Below are positions 16,322 to 23,880 of a stretch of DNA of 37,058 bases, one piece after another. Position 1 is the stretch's first letter; each line of letters opens with the position of its first letter. The position numbers were made by a program, and so were the translations under genes. Source of the stretch: Pseudomonadota bacterium (GTDB lineage Bacteria > Pseudomonadota > Gammaproteobacteria > Burkholderiales > Thiobacillaceae); assembly GCA_021826065.1 (NCBI GenBank), contig JAKADY010000031.1, positions 1 through 37,058 of the forward strand. Direction: 5' to 3'. Below the pieces are notes generated by a model. It was not told the DNA's origin. It searched no databases and was given only the letters and a program-made list of their open reading frames with translations.

Positions 16322-17112
16322 AAGGTTGCGGATACCGGATAGTCGGCCAGGGCGGCGAACTCGGCCACACTGAGGGTCTCGCCACGGCGGCCCGGGTCTA
16401 TCCCCAGGGCGGCGAAGGTGGCCGCGTCGACCATCCCCTTGAGGGTGTTGCGCAGGGTCTTGCGGCGCTGGCCGAAGGCGAGCGCGACCAGGGTGGCGAA
16501 GCGCTCGGGGTTGCGGCAGGGCCGCTCGGCCTCGGCCAGGGGGATGAGGCGCACCACGGCGGAGTCGACCTTGGGCGGCGGGTTGAAGCAGCCGGGGGGC
16601 ACATTGAAGAGTTTCACCACCCGAAAGCGCGCCTGCAGCATCACCGAGAGCCGTCCGTAGGCCGGGGTGCCCGGTGTGGCGGCCATGCGTTCGACCACCT
16701 CCTTTTGCAGCATGAGATGCAGGTCGCGCAGGTGCCCGGCCGCCGCGGCCAGGTGGAAGAGCAGGGGGGTGGAGATGTTGTAGGGCAGATTGCCCACGAC
16801 CCTGAGCCCGGGGCCCAACGCGGCGAAATCGAAGGCCAGCGCGTCGGCCTCGTGCACGCTGATGGGCAAGCCTGCCGCCGCCTCGGCCCGCCAGCGGGCC
16901 GCCAGGTCGCGGTCGATCTCGACCAGATGCAGATGGCGGACGTGTGCGAGCAGCGGCCGCGTGAGCGCGCCCAGGCCGGGACCGATCTCGACCATGCGGT
17001 CGTCCGGCTGCGGGGCGATGGCGGCGAGGATGCGGGCAATGACACCGGGGTCGTGCAGAAAATGCTGACCCAGGGCCTTTCTGGGTCGATGGGTGGGTGA
17101 GGACAGGGTCAT
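16306..17112 (-). CDS. rsmA: 16S rRNA dimethyladenosine transferase
   Basis: With ATG 17112 the protein has 268 residues and starts [19 protein letters not shown]. The SAM motif [10 protein letters not shown] lies at 42-51, VEID near 64-67 and the catalytic NLPY at 108-111. It dimethylates the two adjacent adenines near the 3' end of 16S rRNA. In-frame starts further upstream (to 17157) are possible, but AGGA nine bases before 17112 and the family's usual N-terminus favour this one. It is the last gene of lptD-surA-pdxA-rsmA, although a 242-bp repeat-rich gap separates it from pdxA. Confidence 0.95.
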   Translation of the reverse strand: MTLSSPTHRPRKALGQHFLHDPGVIARILAAIAPQPDDRMVEIGPGLGALTRPLLAHVRHLHLVEIDRDLAARWRAEAAAGLPISVHEADALAFDFAALGPGLRVVGNLPYNISTPLLFHLAAAAGHLRDLHLMLQKEVVERMAATPGTPAYGRLSVMLQARFRVVKLFNVPPGCFNPPPKVDSAVVRLIPLAEAERPCRNPERFATLVALAFGQRRKTLRNTLKGMVDAATFAALGIDPGRRGETLSVAEFAALADYPVSATFQSPD

Positions 17113-17187
17113 CGGCTCATTCCTGGCCATGTGGGCAGCTTTTCGGTGCAGGCGCATGCCTGCGTCGCAGGCGTGATGCCGTAGCCA

Positions 17188-17236
17188 ACGGACATGACTT
17201 TGAGAAGACGCCCCTGAACATGAAAGTCATGTCCGT
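17188..17236. repeat. 14-bp perfect inverted repeat between pdxA and rsmA
   Basis: ACGGACATGACTTT at 17188-17201 and AAAGTCATGTCCGT at 17223-17236 are perfect complements around a 21-base loop. It lies in the leader of rsmA (minus strand). It could be an RNA hairpin, an operator or the ends of a tiny element; I recognise no family. Confidence 0.8.
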
Positions 17237-17250
17237 ATCCCTCACCCCCA

Positions 17251-17278
17251 GCCCCTCCCCCGCAGGCGGGAGAGGGGA
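17251..17278. repeat. Dispersed GC-rich hairpin repeat
   Basis: GCCCCTC, CCCCGC, a short loop and GCGGG, GAGGGG form an imperfect hairpin. It matches the soxZ terminator (411-438) at 25 of 28 positions. It is preceded by CCCTCACCCCCA and resembles a common proteobacterial intergenic repeat. There is no T run on either strand here. Confidence 0.75.
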
Positions 17279-17343
17279 GCGTCGTGAGTCGGCTCGCCGA
17301 CTTACACGCTAAAATGCTGTCCCAGTGCCTTGCGTGGTCGGTG

Positions 17344-17366
17344 TCCCTCACCCCTCACCCCTCATC
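17344..17366 (-). repeat. Heptad repeat copy A (pdxA 3' end)
   Basis: On the minus strand three GTGAGGG-like heptads are read. The TGA at 17355-17357 within them is the pdxA stop codon. It matches copies B and F at about 20 of 23 positions. Confidence 0.75.
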
Positions 17367-18380
17367 CCTGACCCGGCGTACCGCCATCTCCGCGGCAAGG
17401 GCGATGGCGGCGCGCAGGCTGCCGCTGTCCGCCCGGCCGCTGCCGGCCAGGTCCAGCGCGGTGCCGTGGTCGACCGAGGTGCGCACGATGGGTAGCCCCA
17501 GGGTCACGTTCACGCCGCCGCCGAAGGTGGCGTATTTGAGGACCGGCAGCCCCTGGTCGTGGTACATGGCGAGCACGGCGTCGGCTGCGTCCAGGTACTT
17601 GGCCTGGAACAGGGTATCAGCCGGCAGCGGCCCCTCGAGCGTCATGCCCTCGCCGCGCAGGGCCTCCAGGACCGGGGCGATGACCTCGATCTCCTCGCGC
17701 CCCAGGTGGCCCCCCTCGCCGGCGTGCGGGTTGAGACCGGCCACCAGGATGCGCGGACGGGCAATGCCGAAGTCGCGCTTGAGTCCCGCGTGCAGGATGC
17801 GCAGCGTGGCGGTGAGGGACTCCGGCCGGATGGCGTCGGCCACGGTGCGCAGGGGCAGGTGAGTGGTGGCCAGGGCGACGCGGAGGGGGTGAGGGGTGAG
17901 GCGTGAGGGGTGAGCGGGGGTGCCCACCAGCATCATCACAACCTGGGGCGTGCCGGTGAGTTCGGCCATGTATTCGGTGTGGCCGGTGAAGGCGATGCCG
18001 GCGGCGTTGATCACGCCCTTGTGCACGGGGCCGGTGACGAGCCCGGCGAACTCGCCGGCGCGACAGCCGGCGACCGCCCGCCGCAGGCATTCCAGCACAT
18101 AGCCGGCATTGGCGACATCGACCCGGCCGGGCGTCACTGCCTCGGCCAGGGGCAGGGAGAGCAGGCTCAGCGGGGCCTTGGTCCCCGCGGTATAGTCGGG
18201 CAGGTCGAGAGATCGGCCGAGCAGGCGCGCCCGCTCGGTGAGCAGGGTGCGATTGGCGAGGATCACCAGGCGGATGCCGGCCGGCGGCGACTGCGCGAGG
18301 GCCACGCACAGATCCGGCCCGATCCCGGCCGGCTCGCCCGCGGTCACAACGAGTGGTGGGGTTTTCCCCTCACCCTTCAC
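17355..18380 (-). CDS. pdxA: 4-hydroxythreonine-4-phosphate dehydrogenase
   Basis: This 341-residue PdxA has [10 protein letters not shown] at 14-23, the substrate residues H134-T135, and metal ligands H174 (TTHLPLR), H219 (NPHAGEGG) and H274 (MYHDQG). In E. coli the corresponding positions are 136-137 and 166, 211, 266. The offset thus changes from -2 to +8, so ten residues are inserted between about 151 and 166, exactly where heptad repeat copy B lies. It oxidises 4-phosphohydroxythreonine in vitamin B6 synthesis. Start (GTG) and stop (TGA) both fall within other copies of that repeat. The gene follows surA by 14 bases. Confidence 0.95.
   Translation of the reverse strand: MKGEGKTPPLVVTAGEPAGIGPDLCVALAQSPPAGIRLVILANRTLLTERARLLGRSLDLPDYTAGTKAPLSLLSLPLAEAVTPGRVDVANAGYVLECLRRAVAGCRAGEFAGLVTGPVHKGVINAAGIAFTGHTEYMAELTGTPQVVMMLVGTPAHPSRLTPHPLRVALATTHLPLRTVADAIRPESLTATLRILHAGLKRDFGIARPRILVAGLNPHAGEGGHLGREEIEVIAPVLEALRGEGMTLEGPLPADTLFQAKYLDAADAVLAMYHDQGLPVLKYATFGGGVNVTLGLPIVRTSVDHGTALDLAGSGRADSGSLRAAIALAAEMAVRRVRDEG
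17888..17914 (+). repeat. Heptad repeat copy B (inside pdxA)
   Basis: Four 7-bp units of the form S-GTGAGG, the third beginning with C. The 27 bases are identical to 26530-26556 (copy F). It is read antisense by pdxA, where it encodes HPSRLTPHP with no stop codon, and it accounts for the ten-residue insertion in the protein. Confidence 0.9.
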
Positions 18381-18395
18381 GCCTCACCCCTCACT
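18368..18395 (-). repeat. Heptad repeat copy C (surA-pdxA junction)
   Basis: On the minus strand this 28-bp copy matches copy F at 26 of 28 positions. It lies across the surA end and the pdxA start. The surA stop TGA (18397-18395), the pdxA GTG start (18380-18378) and the GAGGGGTGAGG Shine-Dalgarno region between them all fall in or touch the repeat. Confidence 0.9.
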
Positions 18396-19699
18396 CACTC
18401 ATCGAGCCGGTACTCCACATAGGCCCGGTCGCGCATCTGCCGCACCCAATCCTCGAAGGCCTCGTCGGCCTTACGCGCGCGGATGGCCTGGCGTGCCTCG
18501 AAGCGGCGGCGTTCCTGGGTGATGTCCTGGTCGCGGCGCTCCAGCACCTGGATTAGGTGCCAGCCGAAGGGCGACTGTATGGGCTGACTCACCTCGCCCG
18601 GTTTGAGCGCCTCCATGGCGCGCTCGAATTCCGGCACTGTGTCGCCGGGGGAGATCCAACCGAGGTCGCCGCCCTTGGAGGCGCTCAGGTCATCGGAATG
18701 CAGCCGGGCCAGTTCGGCGAAGTCGGCGCCGTTGACGATGCGCTCGCGCAGCAGGCGCAGGCGGTTGCGTGCGTCGGCGTCGCTGACGATCTCGTTGGTC
18801 TTGATGAGGATGTGGCGGGCCCGCGTCTGGCGGATGACCATGGGCACGTCCTTGCCGCGTTTGTCGAGCAGCTTGAGGATGTGATAGCCGTTCGAGCTCC
18901 TGAGCACGGGGGTGAGGCCCCCCACCGCCAGGTCGCGCACGGCGCCGACGAACAGCGTGGGCAGTTGCCCCTCGGCGCGCCAGCCCAGCACCCCGCCCTG
19001 CAGGGCGTTCTGGGCGTCGGAATAGGCGGCGGAGACCTGGTTGAAGTCGGCTCCGGCCTTGAGTTCGGCCAGGGCCTTCTCGGCGCGGGCACGCAGTTGC
19101 TCTAGCTGCTCGGGGCTCGCCCCCTCGGGGGTGACGACGAGGATGTGGGCGAGCAGGTATTCCGTCTGCCGGCCGGCATCGGCGCTGGTGTTGGCAAGGT
19201 AGTTGTCGATCTCGGCCTCGGTCACCACCACCTTGTTGTCGACCTCCCGCTCGCGCAGCCGACTGATGATCATCTCGTTGCGTACCTGCTCGCGGAAGGC
19301 GTTGAAGTCCACGCCCTCGGCTTCCAGCGCGCGCCGGAACTGGTCGAGCGGCAGGTTGTTCTGCTGGGCGATGCGGGCTAGCGCGCGGTCGAGCTGCGGG
19401 CCATCGATGCGGATGTTGGTGTCCTCGGCGAGCTTGAGCAGGATGCGCTCGGTGATCATGCGCTCCAGCATCTGCCGCTCCAGCAGATGGCGCGGCGGCG
19501 CCGGGGTGCGCTGCAGGGCGAGCTGACGCAGGGTGCGCTCGACGCTGCGCTGCAGCTCGTGCTGGGTGATGACCCCGTTGTCCACCACGGCGACGATGCG
19601 GTCGAGGAGGACCGGCGCGGCCTTGAGCGGCAGGCTGGCGGCCAGGAGTAGGGCCGGGATGAGGAGGGCGGAGAGGCGTTTAAGGCAGGTTGAATTCAT
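18395..19699 (-). CDS. surA: Periplasmic chaperone/peptidyl-prolyl isomerase SurA
   Basis: This 434-residue protein has a signal peptide (about 1-27), the SurA N-terminal chaperone domain and two parvulin domains (about 178-280 and 288-388, each with the G-x-H-x-x-x-L end motif). A C-terminal helix completes the chaperone core. SurA escorts outer-membrane proteins, LptD among them, to the Bam complex. Its ATG overlaps the end of lptD by 20 bases, so client and chaperone are co-expressed. The length is normal. Confidence 0.96.
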   Translation of the reverse strand: MNSTCLKRLSALLIPALLLAASLPLKAAPVLLDRIVAVVDNGVITQHELQRSVERTLRQLALQRTPAPPRHLLERQMLERMITERILLKLAEDTNIRIDGPQLDRALARIAQQNNLPLDQFRRALEAEGVDFNAFREQVRNEMIISRLREREVDNKVVVTEAEIDNYLANTSADAGRQTEYLLAHILVVTPEGASPEQLEQLRARAEKALAELKAGADFNQVSAAYSDAQNALQGGVLGWRAEGQLPTLFVGAVRDLAVGGLTPVLRSSNGYHILKLLDKRGKDVPMVIRQTRARHILIKTNEIVSDADARNRLRLLRERIVNGADFAELARLHSDDLSASKGGDLGWISPGDTVPEFERAMEALKPGEVSQPIQSPFGWHLIQVLERRDQDITQERRRFEARQAIRARKADEAFEDWVRQMRDRAYVEYRLDE

Positions 19700-21938
19700 C
19701 GCTCTTGGTGTATCCGCTGATGCTGCGTCTCAGAATTTCCAGGGGGTTGGGGCCCAGCGCGGTGAGCCCCCGCAGTTCCAGCTGCAGGTAGAAGGCGTTG
19801 CTGGCATTCGCCGCGCTCACGGCGATGCGCTGGGCCACGCCGCGCAGGGTCCAGCAGCCGGCGTTGTGCTCGAAGCCGATCAGGCCCTCGACCAGGCGCG
19901 ACTCCTGGAAGGAATAGTTGATGCGACCGAGTCCGTACCACTTTGGTTTCAGGGGCCATTGCCAGGACAGGTCGAGCTGGTCGAGCCCGGCGGCGTAGCG
20001 GTCGTTGATGAAGCGGTAATCCAGGTTGAGGATGCGGCCCGGCCCGGCGCGGTAGTTTCCGCCCAGATTGGCCTTGACCGTCTCGCCGGCGTCGGTGTTG
20101 ACCTGCAGCCCGGCGCTCAGCCGCCAGCCGTCGGTGACCTGGCCGGCGGCCTGGAGCAGGAGGTCGGAGGAGTCGCCGCCGCGTTGCGGCTGGCCGGGCA
20201 GATAGACGCGCTGGTCGCTGAAGTAGAAGCGCTGCCCCACGGTGGCTTGCAGCCGCTCGATGCCGGTGGCGCCTTCCAGCCACCGGGTGGTGACCGCCAG
20301 GGTGAGCTGGCGCGCGTCGTTGACCCGGTCCACGCCGCTGTATTGGTTTTCCGAGAAGAGCTGGTCCAGGCTCAGGTCGCGCAGCGCCGTGTCGAACACC
20401 GGCAGACGCGACTGGTCCTTGTAAGGGATGTGCACGTAGTACAGGCGCGGCTCCAGGGTCTGCAGGAATTGGCGACCGAAGTATTCCCCCTCGCGTTCCA
20501 GGAAGAGACCGCTGTCCAGGCTCAGGATGGGCAGGCTGCGCGTCTGGTCGAGCGGGCCGAGCGGCACGCTCGGGTTGGCCGGGTCGGGGTTGCGGTCGAG
20601 GTCGTAGCGCGTATAGCGCCAGGCGAGCCGGGGCGTGACGAAGGCGTAGGCGGTGCTGAGCGGCAGGCTGAGCCTGGGGTGGAGGTCTAGCCGGCTGCCC
20701 ACGGCCTTGTCGGAATCGGGGTGCTCGAAGTGCACCGCCTCGGCCTGGAAGTCCAACTGTAGCGGCATACCCGACGAGAGGATGCGGCTACCGGCGAGGA
20801 GGAGCTGGGGCAGCCGGCGGTAGGGCGGGGTGACCGGGGCGGCCGGGTCCTGCAGGGTCTGGTAGCTTTGCAGTCGGCCGCTTGCCTGCCACCAGCCGCC
20901 GTCGTAGCGTAGCGTGCCCTCGCGCAGGAGGTTCACGCGCGAGGTCTCGCGGACCTGGCTGGCGAGATCGGCGAAATAGCGGTCGTCGGAGACGCGCTCG
21001 TAGTGCAGGCTGCCCGACCAGCGCGGGTCGAACCGATGCGCGTGGCGGATCAGACCGCGGTAACGGGTGCGATCGGCCACCCGGTCGTCGGGCAGGACCT
21101 CGACGCCGAGGTCACCGCCGTACTGCCGCCCCAGATAGCGGTATTCGGCACCGAGCTGCAACCCCCGCCGCGACATGAAGCGGGGGTAGAAGGTCGCGTC
21201 GCGCTCGGGGGCGATGTTCCAGTACCAAGGCGTGGCGAATTCCAGACCGCGCTGATCCGACACGCCGAAGCTGGGTGTGAGGAAGCCGGACTTGCGGCGG
21301 TCGTCGAGCGAGAAATCGAGCCAGGGGGCGTAGAGGATGGGGGTGTCGAGGAAGCGGACCTGCACCTGCCGGGCGTTGCCCAGGCTGCGGGTGTAGTCCA
21401 GGTTGAGCGCCCCGGTCTTCAGCACCCAGTCCTCCTGGCCGGCGGGGCAGGTGGTGTAGGTGGCCTCTTCGAGCTGATATCGGTCGCGGCCCTTGAAATG
21501 GATCACCCCGGCCTCGCCGCGGGCGAGCCGCCCGGCCTCGTCGTAGAGGGTATAGCGAACCGCGTCGACTTGTCCCAGCCGCTCGGCCAGACGCAGCTTG
21601 AGCTGGCTGCCCTCGATACGGTCACGTCCCCGGCTGTAGACGACCCGGTCACCGGCCTCTAGGGTGTCGCTCACAGGGTCGTAGCGCACCCAGTCGGCCG
21701 TGACCTGCGCCTCGGCGCGGCGGACGCGCACATCCCCCTGGGCCGTGATGGGGCCATCGCGCCGCCCCTCCAGCCGGTCGGCCTCCAGATAATAGGGGAC
21801 AGGGGCGGCTGCCATGGCCGGGGATTCGAGCCCCGTGGCCCCCCTGAGGGTGAGGGCGGGAGGCTGCACCGTTTGTGCCACCGCCTCGTTCAGAACGGCC
21901 GCCACGAAGATGGGCGCGATCAGGGCGCGGCGGGACAT
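19680..21938 (-). CDS. lptD: LPS-assembly outer membrane protein LptD
   Basis: This 752-residue protein has a signal peptide (cleavage near AVA-QT, residue 21), an N-terminal OstA jellyroll (about 48-190) and a C-terminal 26-strand beta-barrel. With LptE it inserts lipopolysaccharide into the outer leaflet. C164 (TTCPAGQEDW) and C695 (NAGCW) are visible. E. coli LptD has a CC pair at the C-terminal site and a further Cys near its N-terminus, so a single long-range disulfide is predicted here. It is divergent from amgK with only 51 bases between the starts. Confidence 0.95.
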   Translation of the reverse strand: MSRRALIAPIFVAAVLNEAVAQTVQPPALTLRGATGLESPAMAAAPVPYYLEADRLEGRRDGPITAQGDVRVRRAEAQVTADWVRYDPVSDTLEAGDRVVYSRGRDRIEGSQLKLRLAERLGQVDAVRYTLYDEAGRLARGEAGVIHFKGRDRYQLEEATYTTCPAGQEDWVLKTGALNLDYTRSLGNARQVQVRFLDTPILYAPWLDFSLDDRRKSGFLTPSFGVSDQRGLEFATPWYWNIAPERDATFYPRFMSRRGLQLGAEYRYLGRQYGGDLGVEVLPDDRVADRTRYRGLIRHAHRFDPRWSGSLHYERVSDDRYFADLASQVRETSRVNLLREGTLRYDGGWWQASGRLQSYQTLQDPAAPVTPPYRRLPQLLLAGSRILSSGMPLQLDFQAEAVHFEHPDSDKAVGSRLDLHPRLSLPLSTAYAFVTPRLAWRYTRYDLDRNPDPANPSVPLGPLDQTRSLPILSLDSGLFLEREGEYFGRQFLQTLEPRLYYVHIPYKDQSRLPVFDTALRDLSLDQLFSENQYSGVDRVNDARQLTLAVTTRWLEGATGIERLQATVGQRFYFSDQRVYLPGQPQRGGDSSDLLLQAAGQVTDGWRLSAGLQVNTDAGETVKANLGGNYRAGPGRILNLDYRFINDRYAAGLDQLDLSWQWPLKPKWYGLGRINYSFQESRLVEGLIGFEHNAGCWTLRGVAQRIAVSAANASNAFYLQLELRGLTALGPNPLEILRRSISGYTKSDEFNLP

Positions 21939-21956
21939 GATGGGGGCGGGTGCGGG

Positions 21957-21987
21957 TACAATGTGCCTTTTGATCCACGGAATTATA
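21957..21987. promoter_or_regulatory. Overlapping divergent promoters of lptD and amgK
   Basis: A perfect minus-strand TATAAT lies at 21982-21987 (start about 35 bases before the lptD ATG). A plus-strand TACAAT at 21957-21962 lies about 28 bases before the amgK TTG. The -35 matches are weak on both strands. The two polymerase sites overlap and may exclude each other. Confidence 0.5.
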
Positions 21988-21989
21988 GC

Positions 21990-22982
21990 TTGGAACGTCT
22001 GACACGCCTGCAGGCCTGGGTCGAGCGCGTCCTGCCCGACCCGCTGCTCACGCTCGCGCCGGCCTCATCTGATGCCAGTTTTCGCCGCTATTTCCGGGCG
22101 AAGACGGCGAGGGGGAGCTACATCGTCATGGACGCCCCGCCGGCGCACGAGGACTGTCGCCCTTACGTCCATGTCGCCCGCCTGTTCCGCGCCGCCGGGG
22201 CCAACACGCCGGAGGTGCTGGCAGAGAACCTGGACGAGGGCTTCCTGCTGCTCACCGATTTCGGCAACACCACCTATCTCGACGCCCTCGATGCGGCCAG
22301 CGCCGACCGGCTCTACCGTGATGCCAACGCCACCCTGGTCAAAATCCAGCGCGCCAGCCGCGCCGGCGAGCTGCCCGATTACGACGAGGCGCTGCTCCTG
22401 CGCGAGATGCAGCTCTTCCCGGACTGGTATCTTGCGCGTCACCTCAACTACGAACTGAGCAGCACACAGCGCGCGGCACTGGAGGACGCCTTCCGGCGCA
22501 TCCTCGCCAACAACCTGGCACAGCCGCGCGTCTATGTGCACCGCGATTGGCACTCGCGCAACCTGATGGTCACCGAACCCAACCCCGGCGTGCTGGATTT
22601 CCAGGACGCGGTCTACGGCCCCATCACCTACGACCTGGTGTCCCTGTACAAGGACGCCTACATCTACTGGGACGAGGAGCGGGTGCTCGACTGGGTGATC
22701 CGCTACTGGGAGGCGGCGCGCGCCGCGGGGTTGCCCGTGCACAGCGACTTCGCCGCCTTCTATCGCGACTTCGAGTGGATGGGGGTGCAGCGCCACATCA
22801 AGGTGCTGGGCATCTTCGCTCGGCTGTATCACCGCGACGGCAAGGACGGCTATCTCAAGTGCATGCCGCTGGTCATGCACTACCTGCGCCGCACCTGCGA
22901 GCGCTACGGCGAACTCGCCCCGCTGCTGCGCCTGCTCGACGCCATCGAGGGCCGCCAGCCGCAGGCGGGCTACACGTTTTGA
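21990..22982 (+). CDS. amgK: Anomeric MurNAc/GlcNAc kinase AmgK
   Basis: This 330-residue aminoglycoside-phosphotransferase-like kinase has the catalytic loop VHRDWHSRNL and the metal site LDFQDA. AmgK phosphorylates C1 of N-acetylmuramic acid recovered from peptidoglycan, and MurU, encoded next, makes UDP-MurNAc from it. The pair bypasses MurA and lowers fosfomycin sensitivity in pseudomonads. The start is TTG at 21990 (LERLTRLQAW). Frames extending upstream run into the promoter region and lptD. The Shine-Dalgarno is weak. Confidence 0.92.
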   Translation: MERLTRLQAWVERVLPDPLLTLAPASSDASFRRYFRAKTARGSYIVMDAPPAHEDCRPYVHVARLFRAAGANTPEVLAENLDEGFLLLTDFGNTTYLDALDAASADRLYRDANATLVKIQRASRAGELPDYDEALLLREMQLFPDWYLARHLNYELSSTQRAALEDAFRRILANNLAQPRVYVHRDWHSRNLMVTEPNPGVLDFQDAVYGPITYDLVSLYKDAYIYWDEERVLDWVIRYWEAARAAGLPVHSDFAAFYRDFEWMGVQRHIKVLGIFARLYHRDGKDGYLKCMPLVMHYLRRTCERYGELAPLLRLLDAIEGRQPQAGYTF

Positions 22983-22990
22983 CGACCCAT

Positions 22991-23018
22991 GCACCCCCCT
23001 CTCGCCTCACTCCTCACC
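22991..23018 (-). repeat. Heptad repeat copy D (amgK-murU gap)
   Basis: Read on the minus strand it follows copy F for about 23 bases with two differences, then diverges. It begins nine bases after the amgK stop, in the orientation that places no stop in plus-strand frames. Confidence 0.7.
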
Positions 23019-23036
23019 CCCCACCGACACCGGGCC

Positions 23037-23171
23037 ATGATCCTTGCCGCAGGTCGAGGGGAGCGCATACCGCCGCTTAGGGCGGAGCAGGGCCCCGCGC
23101 CTATGGCGCGGGATGCGACCCCGCAGCGGCGGACGCATGCGCCGTCGTCAAAGGGAGACAGTGGTGTTTAG
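23037..23171 (+). pseudogene. Truncated duplicate of the murU 5' end (44-codon mini-ORF)
   Basis: ATG 23037 opens MILAAGRGERIPPLRAEQG, which copies the true MurU start MILAAGRGERMRPLTERTP 139 bp downstream. Around the two starts about 40 of 47 bases agree (23032-23078 with 23171-23217). After the shared part the frame runs through a REP-like hairpin and ends at TAG 23169-23171, overlapping the GTG start chosen for murU and four bases before its ATG 23176. It may be a remnant or a translated leader that couples amgK to murU. Confidence 0.8.
23063..23142. repeat. REP-like nested palindrome inserted before murU
   Basis: Nested perfect stems are present: GCGCAT/ATGCGC (23063-23068, 23137-23142), CCGCCGCT/AGCGGCGG (23070-23077, 23125-23132), and CCCGCGCC, loop TAT, GGCGCGGG (23094-23112). 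The core from GGAGCAG (23084) to TGCGACC (23120) shares both ends and size with the hairpin at 25283-25320. Confidence 0.8.
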
Positions 23172-23880
23172 GGCCATGATCCTAGCTGCGGGCCGAGGGG
23201 AGCGCATGCGCCCCCTGACCGAGCGCACGCCCAAGCCGCTGCTCACTGTGGGCGGCAAGCCGCTTATCGTCTGGCAGATCGAGCGGCTGCGCGCGGCCGG
23301 CTTCAGCGAGATCGTCATCAACCACGCCCACCTGGGTGAACAGATCGAGAACTTTCTTGGCGATGGCACGGCCTATGGGGTCAATATCCGTTACTCGGCG
23401 GAGGGTGAGCCCCTGGAGACCGCGGGCGGCATCGTCTATGCCCTGCATCTATTAGGAGACGCCCCTTTCGTGGTTACGAACGCGGACATCCATACCGATT
23501 TCGACTACGCACGCCTGCATGGCATCCTGGCGGCCATGGCCGAAGACCCGGAATGGCTGGCGCATCTGGTGCTGGTGGACAACCCGCCACACCACCCCGA
23601 GGGCGATTTCGCCCTTGTCGAAGGCCGGGTGGTCGACCTTTCGCCCCTTACCCCTCGCCCCTCACCCCTCACCTTCTCGGGCATCGGCTGCTACCGGCCC
23701 GAACTGTTCGCCGGCATCCCCTCCGGGCATAAGGCCAAACTCGCCCCGCTGCTGATAGCGGCCATGGGTCGGGGGCGGGTGACGGGCGAACATCATCGTG
23801 GTCTCTGGATGGACATCGGGACGCCCGAACGTCTGCGAAGCCTGGACGAGACCTTGCGTAGGGACCCTGCCCATGCCTGA
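23164..23880 (+). CDS. murU: N-acetylmuramate-1-phosphate uridylyltransferase MurU
   Basis: This 238-residue nucleotidyltransferase has the signature LAAGRGERMRPLTERTPKPL and the later segments NHAHLGEQIE and VTNADI. It forms UDP-MurNAc from MurNAc-1-phosphate in cell-wall recycling and pairs with AmgK upstream. GGGAG at 23153-23157 supports GTG 23164; ATG 23176 is the alternative and is closer to the family start. Before FSGIGCYRPELF the protein carries SPLTPRPSPLT, encoded by heptad repeat copy E, where relatives have a shorter loop. The stop overlaps the pepP start by eight bases. Confidence 0.92.
   Translation: MFRAMILAAGRGERMRPLTERTPKPLLTVGGKPLIVWQIERLRAAGFSEIVINHAHLGEQIENFLGDGTAYGVNIRYSAEGEPLETAGGIVYALHLLGDAPFVVTNADIHTDFDYARLHGILAAMAEDPEWLAHLVLVDNPPHHPEGDFALVEGRVVDLSPLTPRPSPLTFSGIGCYRPELFAGIPSGHKAKLAPLLIAAMGRGRVTGEHHRGLWMDIGTPERLRSLDETLRRDPAHA
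23646..23673 (-). repeat. Heptad repeat copy E (inside murU)
   Basis: On the minus strand it matches copy F at 25 of 28 positions. murU reads it antisense, giving a Pro/Ser/Thr/Leu-rich loop without stops. Confidence 0.85.

Noticed and set aside
19533-20690. Plus-strand open frame opposite lptD
   Set aside because: No recognisable domain and biased composition; lptD is unambiguous on the other strand.
21843-21856. A heptad-like stretch (TGAGGGTGAGGG) in the lptD 5' region
   Set aside because: Less than two units, and it is unremarkable coding sequence for the LptD N-terminus.
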